From contig NZ_FQTQ01000197.1 in the NCBI RefSeq assembly GCF_900128525.1, positions 1 to 64,000 of the forward strand: DNA of 64,000 nucleotides, given 5' to 3'. A program made the position numbers and the translations under genes. This document shows positions 49,132-60,753 of the stretch, piece by piece; within the stretch, counting starts at the first letter, position 1, and each line of letters opens with the position of its first letter. A model generated the notes under the pieces. It did not search any database and was not told the origin of the DNA. It saw only the letters and a list, made by a program, of their open reading frames with translations. The DNA comes from a methanotrophic endosymbiont of Bathymodiolus puteoserpentis (Logatchev) (GTDB lineage Bacteria; Pseudomonadota; Gammaproteobacteria; Methylococcales; Methylomonadaceae).

Positions 49132-49624
49132 CATGGCACTATTGATTCGCCGTATGACAAATCAACTTTGTGACAGGCTCTCCAAAATCTACCTAAGGTA
49201 CTTGGTAGCACACCAACAAAAATATCTAATTAGCCGTTGGCAACGAAGCACATTGCCAAAGGAAATTTTTATCAAATTTGAGTGCTTTATTAGAATTCAT
49301 ATACCACCGACTAACAGCATTTGATTGTGTAACTAGGCTGTAGAAAAGCCTAAAAGTACCCGTTATGAGCCAACAACTGTATTTTTAAACAATTGATATT
49401 AAATAACTCATTTCTCTTAAAATTAAGTTCTTAGGGAAATAAAGGACTTCCAATAGTCTCGTTAGGCGCACTCTCACAAGTACAAAATACAACAACTACA
49501 CTCTGCTTTGGGTTTTTCTATACAATATTGGTTTTTATACGCTTAAATCTAGAAAATGCAGGCTAAAGTGCTGCCCTACATTTATAATTTAAATAATTGC
49601 TAGCCTTTCTTAACTTAGAAATTT
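49132..49624. other. 493-bp intergenic region with a family B half-REP
   Basis: A 63-residue open frame at 49133-49324 has no ribosome-binding site and no recognised content, so I do not call it. The family B half-arm lies near the end (49558-49580). The TonB receptor promoter must be here. Confidence 0.4.
49558..49580. repeat. REP-like half-arm, family B
   Basis: The sequence GCAGGCTAAAGTGCTGCCCT matches the family B arm seen at 42272-42294 and 45779-45846. No partner arm is adjacent. Confidence 0.5.
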
Positions 49625-51952
49625 ATGCCCTGTCATTCAACTCAAAAAAAACTATCTCCTTTATTTATAATCATGAGTTTTATAACCCCTTCAGTAGCAG
49701 CTGATGACAGTGTAATACTGGACACTCTTGTGGTTGAAGATACTATTTCCGTGGGGAATGGATTAATCAACAAACAAACTGGCGTACAGGCGCGTAGCGT
49801 TATATCGCGTGAAGCCATTGAGCAAAAAAACACGCAAAATAACGTCTACCAAGCGATGGATCTGCTACCGGGAGTAAACACTTATAGTTATGATGCTACC
49901 GGTTTATTTGGTGGCAATATACGTATGCGCGGTTTTAATAGCGACCAAATTGGCGTAAGTATTGATGGCGTCCCCATGAACGACGCGGGAAACTTCGCCG
50001 TTTATGCCTCAGAATTAGTTGATTTAGAAAATTTGGAAGAAATTTCTGTTATTCAGGGCGGTAGTGAAATTGATACGCCTATGGTTGGTGCAGTCGGAGG
50101 CTCAATTGGTATGACAACAAGTGCCCCAACCGATCAGCCACGCTTTCGAATCAATCAAAGTTACGGTAGTTATAATGCTTTCAAGACCTTTTTGCGTGCT
50201 GATACGGGTTATTTAGGTGATAAGGTTTTCAAAGCATTTATCTCTGTATCGAAAGCAAAAGCAAACAAATGGAAAGGCGATGGCGAAGCTAATCGCGAAC
50301 ATTTAGACTTTAAAGCCGTCTTAAATTTGAGTCCCAATAATAAAATTACCGGTAGCGTGCTATATAACCGACTGTTTAATAATCACTTACGTACTTTAAG
50401 CTTAGATCAAATAAATACACTGGGTGGTCGCACTGATTTTGGCACTGTTCCACCACAGCATTTAACAGGGATTAATGGTACAGCACAAGTGGAAGTACCA
50501 CCCACCAATAGTTATTACAACCTGAGGCTCAACCCTTATCGTAATTACTTAGGCACTTTGCAGGGGCGTTTTCAATTACTATCAAATCTACAATTAGAAG
50601 TCGATCCCTATTATAGCTATGGCTATGGTACTGGCGGTAATCAACTGAGAACACTGACAGAAAGTAATGATCCCACAGCATTAGGTGGCGGCATTAGCGA
50701 TATTAATCAAGATGGCGACAGCTTAGATACAATCATGATTTATAGCAGTGGCGTGACTGAAACAGAACGCCCCGGCGTGACTGCTCGTTTACGCTGGCAA
50801 ATAGCCAATAATAATATTATGGCTGGTTATTGGTTTGAATATTCACACCACCGCCGCTTTCAACCTGCCGTTATTTTTGATGATAATGGAAATAGCGCAG
50901 ACCCCTGGTTAGAAAAATCGTCAGAATTCTTGCTGCGCCAAGACGGCACGCCTTATCAGGGGCGTAACTTCTTAACTAAGAGTTATTCTCAATCATTTTT
51001 TGCCCAAGATGACCTCAGTTTTTTCGAAAATAAGCTGAAAATTTCACTCGGTTTACGTTATACCGAAATCAAACGTGATTTCTATAATTTAACCAGTGAA
51101 GGTGGCCCAATAGCATACAATATTAAAAAAACATACGGTCGCTTACTACCTAATGCAGGAATTAGTTATCAATTTACCGAGCAACACCAAGTCTTTTTTA
51201 GTCACTCGGAAAACTTCAAAGCACCACCAGACTCTGTTTATTATGGCTTAGCCCAAGCTGATGGCACCTTAAAACCGGTCAATGTGGATGAAGAAACTTC
51301 AATGAATTGGGAGTTAGGCTATCGCTTTAATAGCCATAATATTTCCTTCGCGGGTACTTTATTTCTAATTGATTACCGTAACCGTATTGCTGCAGCCTAC
51401 GATATTGAGAATGATGCGTATACTAATTATAACGTTGGCAATTCGATCACCAAAGGTGTGGAACTAGAATCCGCTTGGCGTTTTTTAGAAAACTGGAGTC
51501 TTTATGGCTCGTTTAGCTTTACCGATAGCCGTATGAAACAAAATTTACAGACGGGGGTTAATACTTTTGAGCCGACAACCGGCAAAGCATTTCCGGACAC
51601 GCCTTACTGGATGGCTGGGCTAGCATTACAATACCGTAACGGCTCTTGGTCCGCTAATATTTCAGCAAAATACACCGGTGACCGTTACACTACCTTAGTT
51701 AACGATGAGTTAATTAAAGGCTATACTTTAGTTAACTTAGATGCCGGCTATCAGTTTCCCACTATGGGCTGGTTCAAAAATCCAGCAGTGCGTTTAAATA
51801 TTTATAATTTACTCAATCAAGATTATTTGAACTTAAATGCCGGTAGTGGAAGTGGCTTCACGACACGCGCACAAGGTGACGGCGGCAGATCACCTTCATA
51901 CTATGTTGGTGCACCCATTAGTTTTAGTGTTATGTTATCGACAGATTTTTAG
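49625..51952 (+). CDS. TonB-dependent outer-membrane receptor
   Basis: This 775-residue protein has a signal peptide (about 1-26, ending SVAA), a TonB box-like segment (LDTLVVEDT), a plug domain (about 50-165, with QAMDLLPGVNTY and IRMRGFNSDQIGVSIDGVPM) and a 22-strand-type barrel ending in Phe. No N-terminal signalling domain is present. The substrate cannot be told from sequence; siderophores, metals or lanthanides are all possible. The next gene starts 6 bp after its stop and encodes a sensor kinase. Confidence 0.93.
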   Translation: MPCHSTQKKLSPLFIIMSFITPSVAADDSVILDTLVVEDTISVGNGLINKQTGVQARSVISREAIEQKNTQNNVYQAMDLLPGVNTYSYDATGLFGGNIRMRGFNSDQIGVSIDGVPMNDAGNFAVYASELVDLENLEEISVIQGGSEIDTPMVGAVGGSIGMTTSAPTDQPRFRINQSYGSYNAFKTFLRADTGYLGDKVFKAFISVSKAKANKWKGDGEANREHLDFKAVLNLSPNNKITGSVLYNRLFNNHLRTLSLDQINTLGGRTDFGTVPPQHLTGINGTAQVEVPPTNSYYNLRLNPYRNYLGTLQGRFQLLSNLQLEVDPYYSYGYGTGGNQLRTLTESNDPTALGGGISDINQDGDSLDTIMIYSSGVTETERPGVTARLRWQIANNNIMAGYWFEYSHHRRFQPAVIFDDNGNSADPWLEKSSEFLLRQDGTPYQGRNFLTKSYSQSFFAQDDLSFFENKLKISLGLRYTEIKRDFYNLTSEGGPIAYNIKKTYGRLLPNAGISYQFTEQHQVFFSHSENFKAPPDSVYYGLAQADGTLKPVNVDEETSMNWELGYRFNSHNISFAGTLFLIDYRNRIAAAYDIENDAYTNYNVGNSITKGVELESAWRFLENWSLYGSFSFTDSRMKQNLQTGVNTFEPTTGKAFPDTPYWMAGLALQYRNGSWSANISAKYTGDRYTTLVNDELIKGYTLVNLDAGYQFPTMGWFKNPAVRLNIYNLLNQDYLNLNAGSGSGFTTRAQGDGGRSPSYYVGAPISFSVMLSTDF

Positions 51953-51958
51953 TTAACA

Positions 51959-54900
51959 ATGCTCAGCATAAATAAAATAATATTCAAACAACTAACACTA
52001 TTTTTTTTATTCTCATTTAGTGCCCTAGTTTATAGCGATGTTCCGTCATTAAATTTTGTTAAAATAGACTCTGCTGACTTTAGCGAACCGAGAACGCTGT
52101 ACCAAGACCATCAAGGCTTTATTTGGATAGGTACAGATTCTGGCTTATATCGATATGATGGTTATGAGTACCTTCATTTTCAACATCAAGCCAATATACC
52201 TAACAGCTTATCTCATGATACTGTAACGAGTATCTTAGAAGACAAACAACAGCACTTATGGGTTGCCACATTCAATGGCTTAGCTCTATTTGAGCCAAAA
52301 TCACTGAGTTTTAGAACTTACTTTCCTTTAGACCTTCAAGAGGGAGCTCAACAAAACCGACAAATTCGCAAAATTGCTAGCGATAGCCAGAATGGCCTAT
52401 GGCTAGCAACGCGGCGAGGGCTACAGCACTTCGACTTAAACACTAAAAAATTCCGTATTTATCGACATAATCCAGCTGAACCTAATAGCTTAGCTAGAGA
52501 TAATATCGACACACTCGTATCCGACTCTCAAGGTGGGCTATGGGCTGCTACTTGGCCTGGAGGCATTGATTACTTACCCGCTGGCAGTTCTACATTTGAA
52601 CACTATCAAATTAATACGGCAGATAACCCTGAGCTAAATAAAAATGTACGCGCTTTATTGATCGATAGTAAAAACAATTTATGGTTAGGAACAGAAGCTG
52701 GCATATTTCGCCAACCCCTCGACCAACCATGGATGCAAAATCAAAAACAAGCACTATCCGTCCTAGACAACAGCCAAAGCTTCAGGGTACACCAATTTAT
52801 CGAGGATAATGCCAATATTATTTGGGCGGCAACGAGTATTGGGCTACTACGTTGGGATAGTGCTCAGCAAAAATTTACTCTTTACCATTCTCACAAGCCG
52901 ACAAAAAATAGTACATTAGGTAATCATATCTACACCCTACTAGTAGATCATTCTGAAGCATTTTGGGTAGCCACTAACAATGGCCTTAGTCGTGCAGATA
53001 CCTCTTTCACTGGCTTTGATCAATTCTCTATTGACTCCTTAAGTGGCATTGAGACATCCGCTAACAATACATTATTGACTATGGTGATGAACAAGGAAGA
53101 TCAGTTATGGTTAAGCTCTGTCTCTGAATTACTTCTCATTAACCCTAAATCACGAGAAACGATAAAATCATTACCTTGGCAATACCTTCGAGACAAAGGA
53201 ATTGTGGATAGTAGGATTTATAGTATTTATCAACCCAACAGCCAATTAGTATGGTTTGGGACTCGCAGTGGCTTAGTCCGCTTTAACCTAGAACACGAGC
53301 AAGCAACGCTTATACCGCTAGGCGATACAGCCAGTAATTTTGTTAATAAAATCATACCTGATGCACAAGGTCGATTATGGCTAGGTACGGGAGGTGGCTT
53401 GATAGAGTATGATCCCTCTATTGGGATCTTACGTAAATTTACCCATGAGCCAAACAATATCAACAGCCTAAGTAACAGTTCGGTTAATGCCATGCTCTTG
53501 GATACAAAAGGTAATATATGGTTGAGTGGTGGTTTTTTAGGTGGTGGCTTAGATGTGCTTAACCCAAAAACGGGACTGATTAAGCATTACCAATATGAGC
53601 CGTCCAAGCAGAGTAGCTTACCCAGTAACTTTATTATGGATATACAACAAAGCTCAGATGGTGCGTTATGGCTAGCAACAGATTCTGGTCTTATCCAAGT
53701 GCAGGTAATGCCAGATGACAGCCTAAAATTTCACCACTATCAATTTCCTGAGTTGGACTCTAATAGTATAAGATCACTGCGCTTTGATAGAAACAATATA
53801 CTGTGGATTGCTTCGGCATCAAAAATGCTACGGTTTGATACGTCAACACAAGAAGTCAATGCCTATCCGTTTGCTAGTAGTGGATATAGTGCAGATAAAC
53901 TACGCTATGATTTCATCATTGGGAGTGATGGCGCACTCTATTTCAGCCGTGACAAAAACCTTATGATCATCCACCCGGAGTTAATGCAGAACAATAAAAT
54001 ACCACCAACAGTCGCCATAACTGATATTCGCCTATCAAATCGCTCGCTACATAACTATAAAGATCAAAAAAAAATAAAACTCGATGGGTCAATCACTCGA
54101 CCCGAAAAATTAACTTTAGCTTGGCAAGACTTGATGCTGTCATTGCATTTTTCTGCATTACATTATGCCAACCCAGCCCTCAATCGCTATGCTTATAAAT
54201 TGGAAGGTTTCAATAAAGACTGGATAGAATCTGATAGTAGCATTCGAATTGCTACATATACAAATTTAGATCCCGGCGAGTATTTATTTCGTGTTAAAGC
54301 AAGTAATAATACAGGCATTTGGAATGAAGAAGGGGTAAGTTTACCTATTACGATTACCCCTCCCTATTGGCAGACACTGTGGTTTCGTGCCCTCATTGCA
54401 AGTGCATTAGCCGCTTTATTATTTGCGCTTTACCTTTGGCGCACTCGCCAACTTAGACAAATTCAATATGACCTTGAGCTGCAAGTAAGCCAACGAACTA
54501 AAGACCTAGTAGAGGCGCATCAAGAAACACTCGCTGCAGCTCAAGTAAAAAGTGATTTCTTAGCGAATATGAGTCATGAAATTCGAACCCCTATGCATGC
54601 CATTATGGGGATGACTCACTTAGTACTGAAAACACAAGTCACTGATAAACAACGAAATTACCTAAATAAAATCAACACTTCAGCCAAATGGCTCTTAGAT
54701 ATACTGAATGATATTTTGGATTTCTCCAAAATCGAAGCTGGAAAAATAACGCTAGAACGTGCTCCCTTTAATCTTCAAGAAATTATAAAATCCTTGGCTG
54801 ATATAGCAGAATCTTTAATTGCCACCAAATCATTAGCGCTCACCTTCAAAATAGATAAGGATGTTCCGGTTTTATTAATAGGTGATTCCTTACGTCTAAG

Positions 54901-56272
54901 GCAAGTACTACTGAATTTAGTCAGTAATGCGATTAAGTTTACCGAAACTGGTTCAGTTACACTGCATATAGAAAAGGTTCAGGCCAATACTAAGGAAGTT
55001 AAAATATGTTTTAATATTATTGATACAGGCATAGGCCTAAACGCCGAACAACAACATCAACTATTCACTGCCTTTAATCAAGTCGATAATTCTATCACTC
55101 GCCTATATGGTGGTACCGGCCTAGGATTATCCATTAGTAAAGATTTGGTAGAACTGATGGGGGGTACGATTTCTGTTGAAAGCTCTCCAAACTCAGGTAG
55201 TCATTTTTATTTCACACTAAGCTTTACACAACAAAAGAGCCAGCAGCAGCCTCCACCTAGTAACACGAGCATACAAACAAAGCCACAGATAACTTTGGCT
55301 ACAGTATCAATACTACTCGTTGAAGACAATATGATTAATCAAGAACTAATGCTGGAGTTCTTGCAAGATCAAGGTATACAAGTAGATATTGCGAATAATG
55401 GTAGTGAAGCCATTACCATGTTGGATAAGAAAGATTATTCCTTGGTACTTATGGATTGCCAAATGCCGGTTATGGATGGTTTTAGTGCAACACGCATTAT
55501 TCGTGAAAATCCCAAATTTAGCGAACTAGCTATTATTGCGATGACCGCAAACACGACGCAAGCTAATCGTAAACTTTGCCTAGCTTGTGGAATGAATGAA
55601 TTTATTGCTAAACCAATTGACTGGAAGGAGTTTTCTCAGGTTATTGCTCACTGGATTAAACCATCACCAAATACAAAGCCGACTAAAGATTGGCATATAC
55701 TAGCTGACCAATTACCTGGCTTTGAATTAACTCAAGTGATGCATTTATTAGGGGGTGACCAGCAAAAACTACGGGCTATGCTGAATAAATTTCGAACTCA
55801 ATTTATATCAGAAGTCAGCGTCTTTATTAGCCTACTCAATACACACCAACTCGATAAAGCAAAAAATTGGCTACACTCACTAAAAGGATCTGCAGGGAAT
55901 CTTGGTGCACACGAACTTTATCAGGCCACGCTGAGTTTAGAAACTCAGTTGTTAAAAGGACAACACTCAAATGAAGCACTAAATCATTGGCAGACAGTCT
56001 TTGATCAAACCATGATGACTTTAACGAGGTTACAAAATAAATCTGCCCCAATAGACAGCGAAGCCACTAAAGCTGACCTCGCTCAAATTTTATCTAAATT
56101 AGTCGTACTATTAGATAATGACCACTTTATTGATGATGAATTACTGAGTCAGCTACAAAAACTGTTACCTGAAACTCAACAAACAGAATATAATAATTTT
56201 TTACAATATATTCATAAAACTGACTACTCTAACGCATTAGTATCACTAAACAAACTGAGCATTAATGAATGA
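51959..56272 (+). CDS. Hybrid histidine kinase with beta-propeller sensor, REC and Hpt domains
   Basis: The protein is 1437 residues. In order: signal or N-terminal helix (1-27); a periplasmic two-component-regulator propeller with many LWLAT/GLWAAT-type repeats (about 30-690); a Y_Y_Y domain (about 720-805); a membrane helix (about 813-833); HisKA with His873 in SHEIRTP; HATPase_c (about 960-1105); a receiver with Asp1166; and Hpt with His1306 in HSLKGSAGN. The architecture resembles HTCS sensors of Bacteroidetes but carries Hpt rather than a DNA-binding domain. Its stop overlaps the next gene by 4 bp. Confidence 0.94.
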   Translation: MLSINKIIFKQLTLFFLFSFSALVYSDVPSLNFVKIDSADFSEPRTLYQDHQGFIWIGTDSGLYRYDGYEYLHFQHQANIPNSLSHDTVTSILEDKQQHLWVATFNGLALFEPKSLSFRTYFPLDLQEGAQQNRQIRKIASDSQNGLWLATRRGLQHFDLNTKKFRIYRHNPAEPNSLARDNIDTLVSDSQGGLWAATWPGGIDYLPAGSSTFEHYQINTADNPELNKNVRALLIDSKNNLWLGTEAGIFRQPLDQPWMQNQKQALSVLDNSQSFRVHQFIEDNANIIWAATSIGLLRWDSAQQKFTLYHSHKPTKNSTLGNHIYTLLVDHSEAFWVATNNGLSRADTSFTGFDQFSIDSLSGIETSANNTLLTMVMNKEDQLWLSSVSELLLINPKSRETIKSLPWQYLRDKGIVDSRIYSIYQPNSQLVWFGTRSGLVRFNLEHEQATLIPLGDTASNFVNKIIPDAQGRLWLGTGGGLIEYDPSIGILRKFTHEPNNINSLSNSSVNAMLLDTKGNIWLSGGFLGGGLDVLNPKTGLIKHYQYEPSKQSSLPSNFIMDIQQSSDGALWLATDSGLIQVQVMPDDSLKFHHYQFPELDSNSIRSLRFDRNNILWIASASKMLRFDTSTQEVNAYPFASSGYSADKLRYDFIIGSDGALYFSRDKNLMIIHPELMQNNKIPPTVAITDIRLSNRSLHNYKDQKKIKLDGSITRPEKLTLAWQDLMLSLHFSALHYANPALNRYAYKLEGFNKDWIESDSSIRIATYTNLDPGEYLFRVKASNNTGIWNEEGVSLPITITPPYWQTLWFRALIASALAALLFALYLWRTRQLRQIQYDLELQVSQRTKDLVEAHQETLAAAQVKSDFLANMSHEIRTPMHAIMGMTHLVLKTQVTDKQRNYLNKINTSAKWLLDILNDILDFSKIEAGKITLERAPFNLQEIIKSLADIAESLIATKSLALTFKIDKDVPVLLIGDSLRLRQVLLNLVSNAIKFTETGSVTLHIEKVQANTKEVKICFNIIDTGIGLNAEQQHQLFTAFNQVDNSITRLYGGTGLGLSISKDLVELMGGTISVESSPNSGSHFYFTLSFTQQKSQQQPPPSNTSIQTKPQITLATVSILLVEDNMINQELMLEFLQDQGIQVDIANNGSEAITMLDKKDYSLVLMDCQMPVMDGFSATRIIRENPKFSELAIIAMTANTTQANRKLCLACGMNEFIAKPIDWKEFSQVIAHWIKPSPNTKPTKDWHILADQLPGFELTQVMHLLGGDQQKLRAMLNKFRTQFISEVSVFISLLNTHQLDKAKNWLHSLKGSAGNLGAHELYQATLSLETQLLKGQHSNEALNHWQTVFDQTMMTLTRLQNKSAPIDSEATKADLAQILSKLVVLLDNDHFIDDELLSQLQKLLPETQQTEYNNFLQYIHKTDYSNALVSLNKLSINE

Positions 56273-57990
56273 CGACGCTAAAAACCATAGAACACTCTCA
56301 AGCTACAATTTTAGTTGTCGATGACTCGCGCCTGACACAAGAGTTGCTCGTGACTTTATTAAGTAGCTCAGGTTACCACGTCAAAGTTGCCAGTAATGGT
56401 GCGCGTGCGTTAAAAATCGCACAAAAACAACCCCAGCCCGATCTCATTCTGCTTGATATCAACATGCCTGATATGGACGGTTATGAGATATGTCGTCAAT
56501 TACAAAAATCTCCCCTTACTAACAATATCCCTATCATTTTTATCACTGGTGAAACAACTCATGACTCTGAATCTTATGCTTTACAACTGGGTGCTGTAGA
56601 CTATATTACTAAACCAATCAGTTCTGTTATTACCTTACTGCGTGTAGCCAACCAAATATCACTCAAACGAAGCGCAAGCGCTTTAAAGTATGCAGCTCAT
56701 TATGATGCGCTAACCGGAATTCCAAACCGTGCGTTATTGCTAGATAGATTAAAGTTAGCTATTGCATCGAGTCATCGCAGTCACCGAAAAGTAGCTCTAC
56801 TCTTTATTGATTTAGATAAATTCAAAGCCGTCAATGATATTCTTGGTCATAATATAGGGGATCTACTTCTGCAACAAGTGGCTCTACGAATCGAGTCATG
56901 TATCCGTGAAGGCGACAGTGTGGCTCGATTTGGTGGTGATGAATTTATCGTAATGTTAGAAGATTTAAGTGAAGACTGGCAAGAAGCAGGCGCTCAAACT
57001 TCAGCCATTGCTCATAAAATACTTGGTGCATTGAATCAGGAATATCAACTCAATTCACATAAATACTTTAATACGCCGAGTATTGGTGCCACCGTATTCA
57101 CGGGACATGAATACTCTATAAATGAACTATTAAAACAAGCCGATATTGCTATGTACCAGTCCAAGCTAACCGGACGCAATAAACTAAGCATCTACGACCC
57201 AAAAATGCAAGCTGATATTGCGGCTCGAACACTACTGGAAAGTGAGTTACGCCAGGCATTAGTAAACAAGGAATTCACTCTCTACTATCAGGCGCAAATA
57301 TTCAATGACCAAGTGACCGGTGCAGAAGCACTCATTCGCTGGCAACACCCTACACACGGCTTAGTACTTCCCCAATATTTTATTCATCTGGCAGAAACAA
57401 TAGGTTTAATTATTCCTATCGGCAACTGGGTTTTAGAAACTGCTTGTGCCCAATTAAATAGTTGGTCTCAGCATTCCGCTACACAAGATTTAAAATTAGC
57501 CGTCAATATCAGTGTCCACCAATTCCAGCAAGTTGATTTTGCAGAACAAGTACTCGATACCATAGAAAGCTACGGTATTAACCCTGAAAACCTTAAATTA
57601 GAACTAACAGAATCTTTATTCCTTAACGACATTGATAGCTCAATTATTAAAATGAATAAGCTCCGAAAAGTTGGGGTACATTTCTCGATGGATGATTTTG
57701 GTACGGGCTATTCATCTTTATCTAACTTAAAAAAACTACCTATCGACCAAGTTAAGATCGATAAAAGTTTCGTGCACGATATTTCCAGCGACCCTGATGA
57801 CGCAATCATTATCCAAACTATTATTGCTATGACAAAGAAAATGGGGCTGAGTGTCATTGCTGAGGGTGTAGAGACAGAACTACAACGTGAGTTTTTAGAA
57901 AATGGTGATTGTTTATTTTTTCAAGGATATTTATTTAGTAAGCCTGTCCCCATTGAACAGTTTGAAGCACTGCTAACAGCTAAAAAATAA
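56269..57990 (+). CDS. REC-GGDEF-EAL response regulator for cyclic-di-GMP
   Basis: The protein is 573 residues: a receiver (about 10-130, phospho-acceptor Asp63), a GGDEF domain (GGDEF at 222-226), and an EAL domain (EAL at 353-355, with ELTESLF and DDFGTGYSSL). Both catalytic signatures are intact, so it could make and break cyclic-di-GMP. The 4-bp overlap with the kinase gene and the Hpt on that kinase make it the likely phosphorelay output. Confidence 0.94.
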   Translation: MTTLKTIEHSQATILVVDDSRLTQELLVTLLSSSGYHVKVASNGARALKIAQKQPQPDLILLDINMPDMDGYEICRQLQKSPLTNNIPIIFITGETTHDSESYALQLGAVDYITKPISSVITLLRVANQISLKRSASALKYAAHYDALTGIPNRALLLDRLKLAIASSHRSHRKVALLFIDLDKFKAVNDILGHNIGDLLLQQVALRIESCIREGDSVARFGGDEFIVMLEDLSEDWQEAGAQTSAIAHKILGALNQEYQLNSHKYFNTPSIGATVFTGHEYSINELLKQADIAMYQSKLTGRNKLSIYDPKMQADIAARTLLESELRQALVNKEFTLYYQAQIFNDQVTGAEALIRWQHPTHGLVLPQYFIHLAETIGLIIPIGNWVLETACAQLNSWSQHSATQDLKLAVNISVHQFQQVDFAEQVLDTIESYGINPENLKLELTESLFLNDIDSSIIKMNKLRKVGVHFSMDDFGTGYSSLSNLKKLPIDQVKIDKSFVHDISSDPDDAIIIQTIIAMTKKMGLSVIAEGVETELQREFLENGDCLFFQGYLFSKPVPIEQFEALLTAKK

Positions 57991-58207
57991 GCTACTTAAA
58001 AATCTATATGAAATACAGTAGGTAATCAAAAACTGCGTTCCATTATAATAGTCAAGTAAAATCTTGAATTTTTTTAGGGAAGAAGACTGCCAAAACATGG
58101 GAATACTAATACAAGCTAGAGACTATATTTCGACAGCCTAGGACTAACCTTTATTTTTCGATCTTGTCTCATCTAAGTGCATAGCCCCTAACTACCATAA
58201 ACCGATA

Positions 58208-59272
58208 TTACAACCGATTCCGGCGCTGCGCATAAGCTAATAATTTCTGTGAATACTCAAAAATCCTATGATCATTCGCGCCCGCCTTTCCGAGCGTATT
58301 AACCCAACGCGGTACTACGACACTCATCCGCCAAAAAAAATCAGGGCTCTGCTTAACTTTCAAGCCTTTATATAAAACCCCTTGATCATCGGCAACATTG
58401 GGAGCAGCAGATAAAAAAACTAAGGTTCCATAATGCGTATATCCAACGACATGCTTTCTTAGCCATTCGGAAAGCCATCGAGTACCATTAAATGGTATAA
58501 GACGGATTAAATTTAATACTATCGTAATGCTATACCCTAAAGGTACTCTAGGTACAATATCGGCAGCATTAACAATACGATATACAGGGGTTTTAATCTT
58601 TGCATAAAACTCATCATCAGCCACTCTAGGGCAACCATAAGTATAAGTTGCCCCAACACTATCCGATTCTAAATACCGAGTTGCAACCATTGCAAGCGCC
58701 CCACCTAATGAATGCCCAGTAATATAAACAGGCAAACCACTATCATCTTTTTGTAAAAATGTAGAAATCTGCTGTGCCACTAAATTATAGGCCTCTAAAA
58801 AACCCTTATGAACTTGCCCACCTTGAGGCGCAGGAATTAAATCCATCTTTACATCAGTATGCACATCTTTAATTGAAGGTTGTGTGCCCCGAAATGCCAA
58901 GATTAACATGCCATCAAAATTATCTTTAGAACTTAATTTAGCCAAAAATGCTTCTGTTCCGCCCTCTGAATAACACTCTAATAATTCAAAGTTAGCTTTA
59001 TGCAGTGCTTGCTCTATACCCTGCACTGAACTCGCACTGTCTTTTTGAAGCGCCTTTTTAATTAGTGCCTGTACGGTATCTTTGGATTCCCCGCTTTTAA
59101 CTGAAGCTGTAATCTCTGCAAATAAATCTTCAATTTTTTGTTCGCACGGCAAAGTGTCATAAACCAATCTCGATAACTCAGCCATTATCCAAGCAGTTCG
59201 ATCAGAATAAGCCGCCCTTTTAATGGGAGGAGCTTTAACAAGTGTACTATCGGAAAAATATTCATTTGACAT
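58208..59272 (-). CDS. Class 3 lipase-like alpha/beta hydrolase
   Basis: The protein is 354 residues from the ATG at 59272, preferred over the frame start at 59287 because AGAGG lies just upstream. Numbered from the longer start, the nucleophile Ser193 is in GHSLGG, with likely Asp243 and His285 completing the triad. The AFRGT oxyanion segment precedes. No signal peptide or lipobox is visible. Lipase_3 enzymes act on acylglycerols or phospholipids; the substrate here is unknown. It is the last gene of a minus-strand group. Confidence 0.88.
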   Translation of the reverse strand: MSNEYFSDSTLVKAPPIKRAAYSDRTAWIMAELSRLVYDTLPCEQKIEDLFAEITASVKSGESKDTVQALIKKALQKDSASSVQGIEQALHKANFELLECYSEGGTEAFLAKLSSKDNFDGMLILAFRGTQPSIKDVHTDVKMDLIPAPQGGQVHKGFLEAYNLVAQQISTFLQKDDSGLPVYITGHSLGGALAMVATRYLESDSVGATYTYGCPRVADDEFYAKIKTPVYRIVNAADIVPRVPLGYSITIVLNLIRLIPFNGTRWLSEWLRKHVVGYTHYGTLVFLSAAPNVADDQGVLYKGLKVKQSPDFFWRMSVVVPRWVNTLGKAGANDHRIFEYSQKLLAYAQRRNRL

Positions 59273-59383
59273 AATTAACCTCTTCACTATTTTATTTTCT
59301 TAAAAAACCTACCAAAAAATACATACTTTATAAGGTTAAATACCTACGCTCTTATCTGGCAGGATTAGGTTTTTAACATAGAC

Positions 59384-60622
59384 TTAGGCAACCCGTTTTA
59401 TCGTTACGTTTAACCGTCCTTTATTATTGCCATATTTTGCCAATAAATCATTAGCAAAAGCATATAGTTCGGCATCTCTAGCTGTAATATATTGATTATT
59501 TTCGCCTCCCTTGCCAATGCGAAAATAATCTTCGTTATCATCTAAAGAGCCGCATAACTCGAACCAATTAGCCTCAGGGAGTCGCCTATTACCTTCAAAA
59601 TATTTAACGACGGCTTCTTTATACCAAGGTAACTCATCAGAGGTCCAACCGCTGGCATTACACTTAATGCTATCATCTAACCAAAACTGGTCATCGGCAA
59701 TATCAAACTGATAAGTCTGATGTTTTTTCAACAGCACACCAGACCAGCTATAAAAATCTTCGGCATATACAATAAAATCAAATGAGCTTCCCACATCAAC
59801 AAGTTCTTTTGCTACTGCGCTTGAATGAAACTTATCCGTTGATTTAACTATTCGTTGCGCGTCACGTTGTATATCTAAGTTATTACGTATCCTTGCAAGC
59901 GGATTGGTTTGAATTTTTATTCTTTCTACTTCTTCAAGATTAATAGCTAAGCCACTATCTATTGCTTTTTCCAGTAACCACTGCAAAGCAATATTAGAGC
60001 GTAAAGGATTATTGTTCCCTCCTCCTATATCACTATGCACCCCCTTAAACCATAACTCTTCAAAATGAGTTAATTCACTTTGTGCAACAGGTCGAGTCAC
60101 ATTGAATGCTTCTCTACGCTCATTAAACGCCATTGCATGGTAAAAGTTTTTTACTGTCGCTGGAATTTCGTCAATATTCCAATTTAGATTGATTTCCTGA
60201 AAATTAATAACCGCGTTAATAGGAATGCCAAAAGAACCGACTATGTCCCAAACCCCAAGAAAGCGAATTTCAGGCCTGACCATAGTTCCATCATCCAGTT
60301 TCACACCATGATGCGCCAGTATATTTGAAAAATGTACAGCTAATGCCGCACCGCGACTAAAACCTATAATATCGATTGTATGATCACCCTTTCGCCAGTT
60401 CTCCTTTAATTCATCATACATTTCATGAACTCTCGAACGTCCACCTGAGCCGAATAGCCCCCCTAAAACCTGCCCTAACACACCAAAGCGAGTACCTACA
60501 CCTTCAACATATTCAACAGCAGTTGATTGCTTTTTATAAATCTCAGCAAACCTAACAACATTCGTAGTGTCTTCTAATTGTTCATTTTCATTCCATGTTC
60601 CATCAAATGCATATAAAGCCAT
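59384..60622 (-). CDS. DUF2235 alpha/beta hydrolase (Tle1-like)
   Basis: The 412-residue protein begins MALYAFDGTWNE, the family's N-terminal FDGTWN motif. The nucleophile Ser89 lies in GFSRGAA, and HSDIGGG follows later. DUF2235 proteins include Tle1 phospholipase effectors of type VI secretion, but no VgrG, PAAR or immunity gene is in view. No signal peptide is visible. It lies 112 bp upstream of the lipase gene on the same strand. Confidence 0.87.
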   Translation of the reverse strand: MALYAFDGTWNENEQLEDTTNVVRFAEIYKKQSTAVEYVEGVGTRFGVLGQVLGGLFGSGGRSRVHEMYDELKENWRKGDHTIDIIGFSRGAALAVHFSNILAHHGVKLDDGTMVRPEIRFLGVWDIVGSFGIPINAVINFQEINLNWNIDEIPATVKNFYHAMAFNERREAFNVTRPVAQSELTHFEELWFKGVHSDIGGGNNNPLRSNIALQWLLEKAIDSGLAINLEEVERIKIQTNPLARIRNNLDIQRDAQRIVKSTDKFHSSAVAKELVDVGSSFDFIVYAEDFYSWSGVLLKKHQTYQFDIADDQFWLDDSIKCNASGWTSDELPWYKEAVVKYFEGNRRLPEANWFELCGSLDDNEDYFRIGKGGENNQYITARDAELYAFANDLLAKYGNNKGRLNVTIKRVA

Positions 60623-60753
60623 GATGTATCTCCTATAGTTTCAGTTAAAAATTTTAGCTGATACTGTACCGCCAGCCTTTAAAGGACTGGTAGTGCAAAT
60701 ATTTATTGCCTGAATTCAAGTCATAAGCGCATAAAATTAGTCACATAAATATA

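Noticed and set aside
49133-49324. 63-codon open frame after the hemerythrin gene
   Set aside because: It begins right after the stop without its own ribosome-binding site, and its peptide resembles no family.
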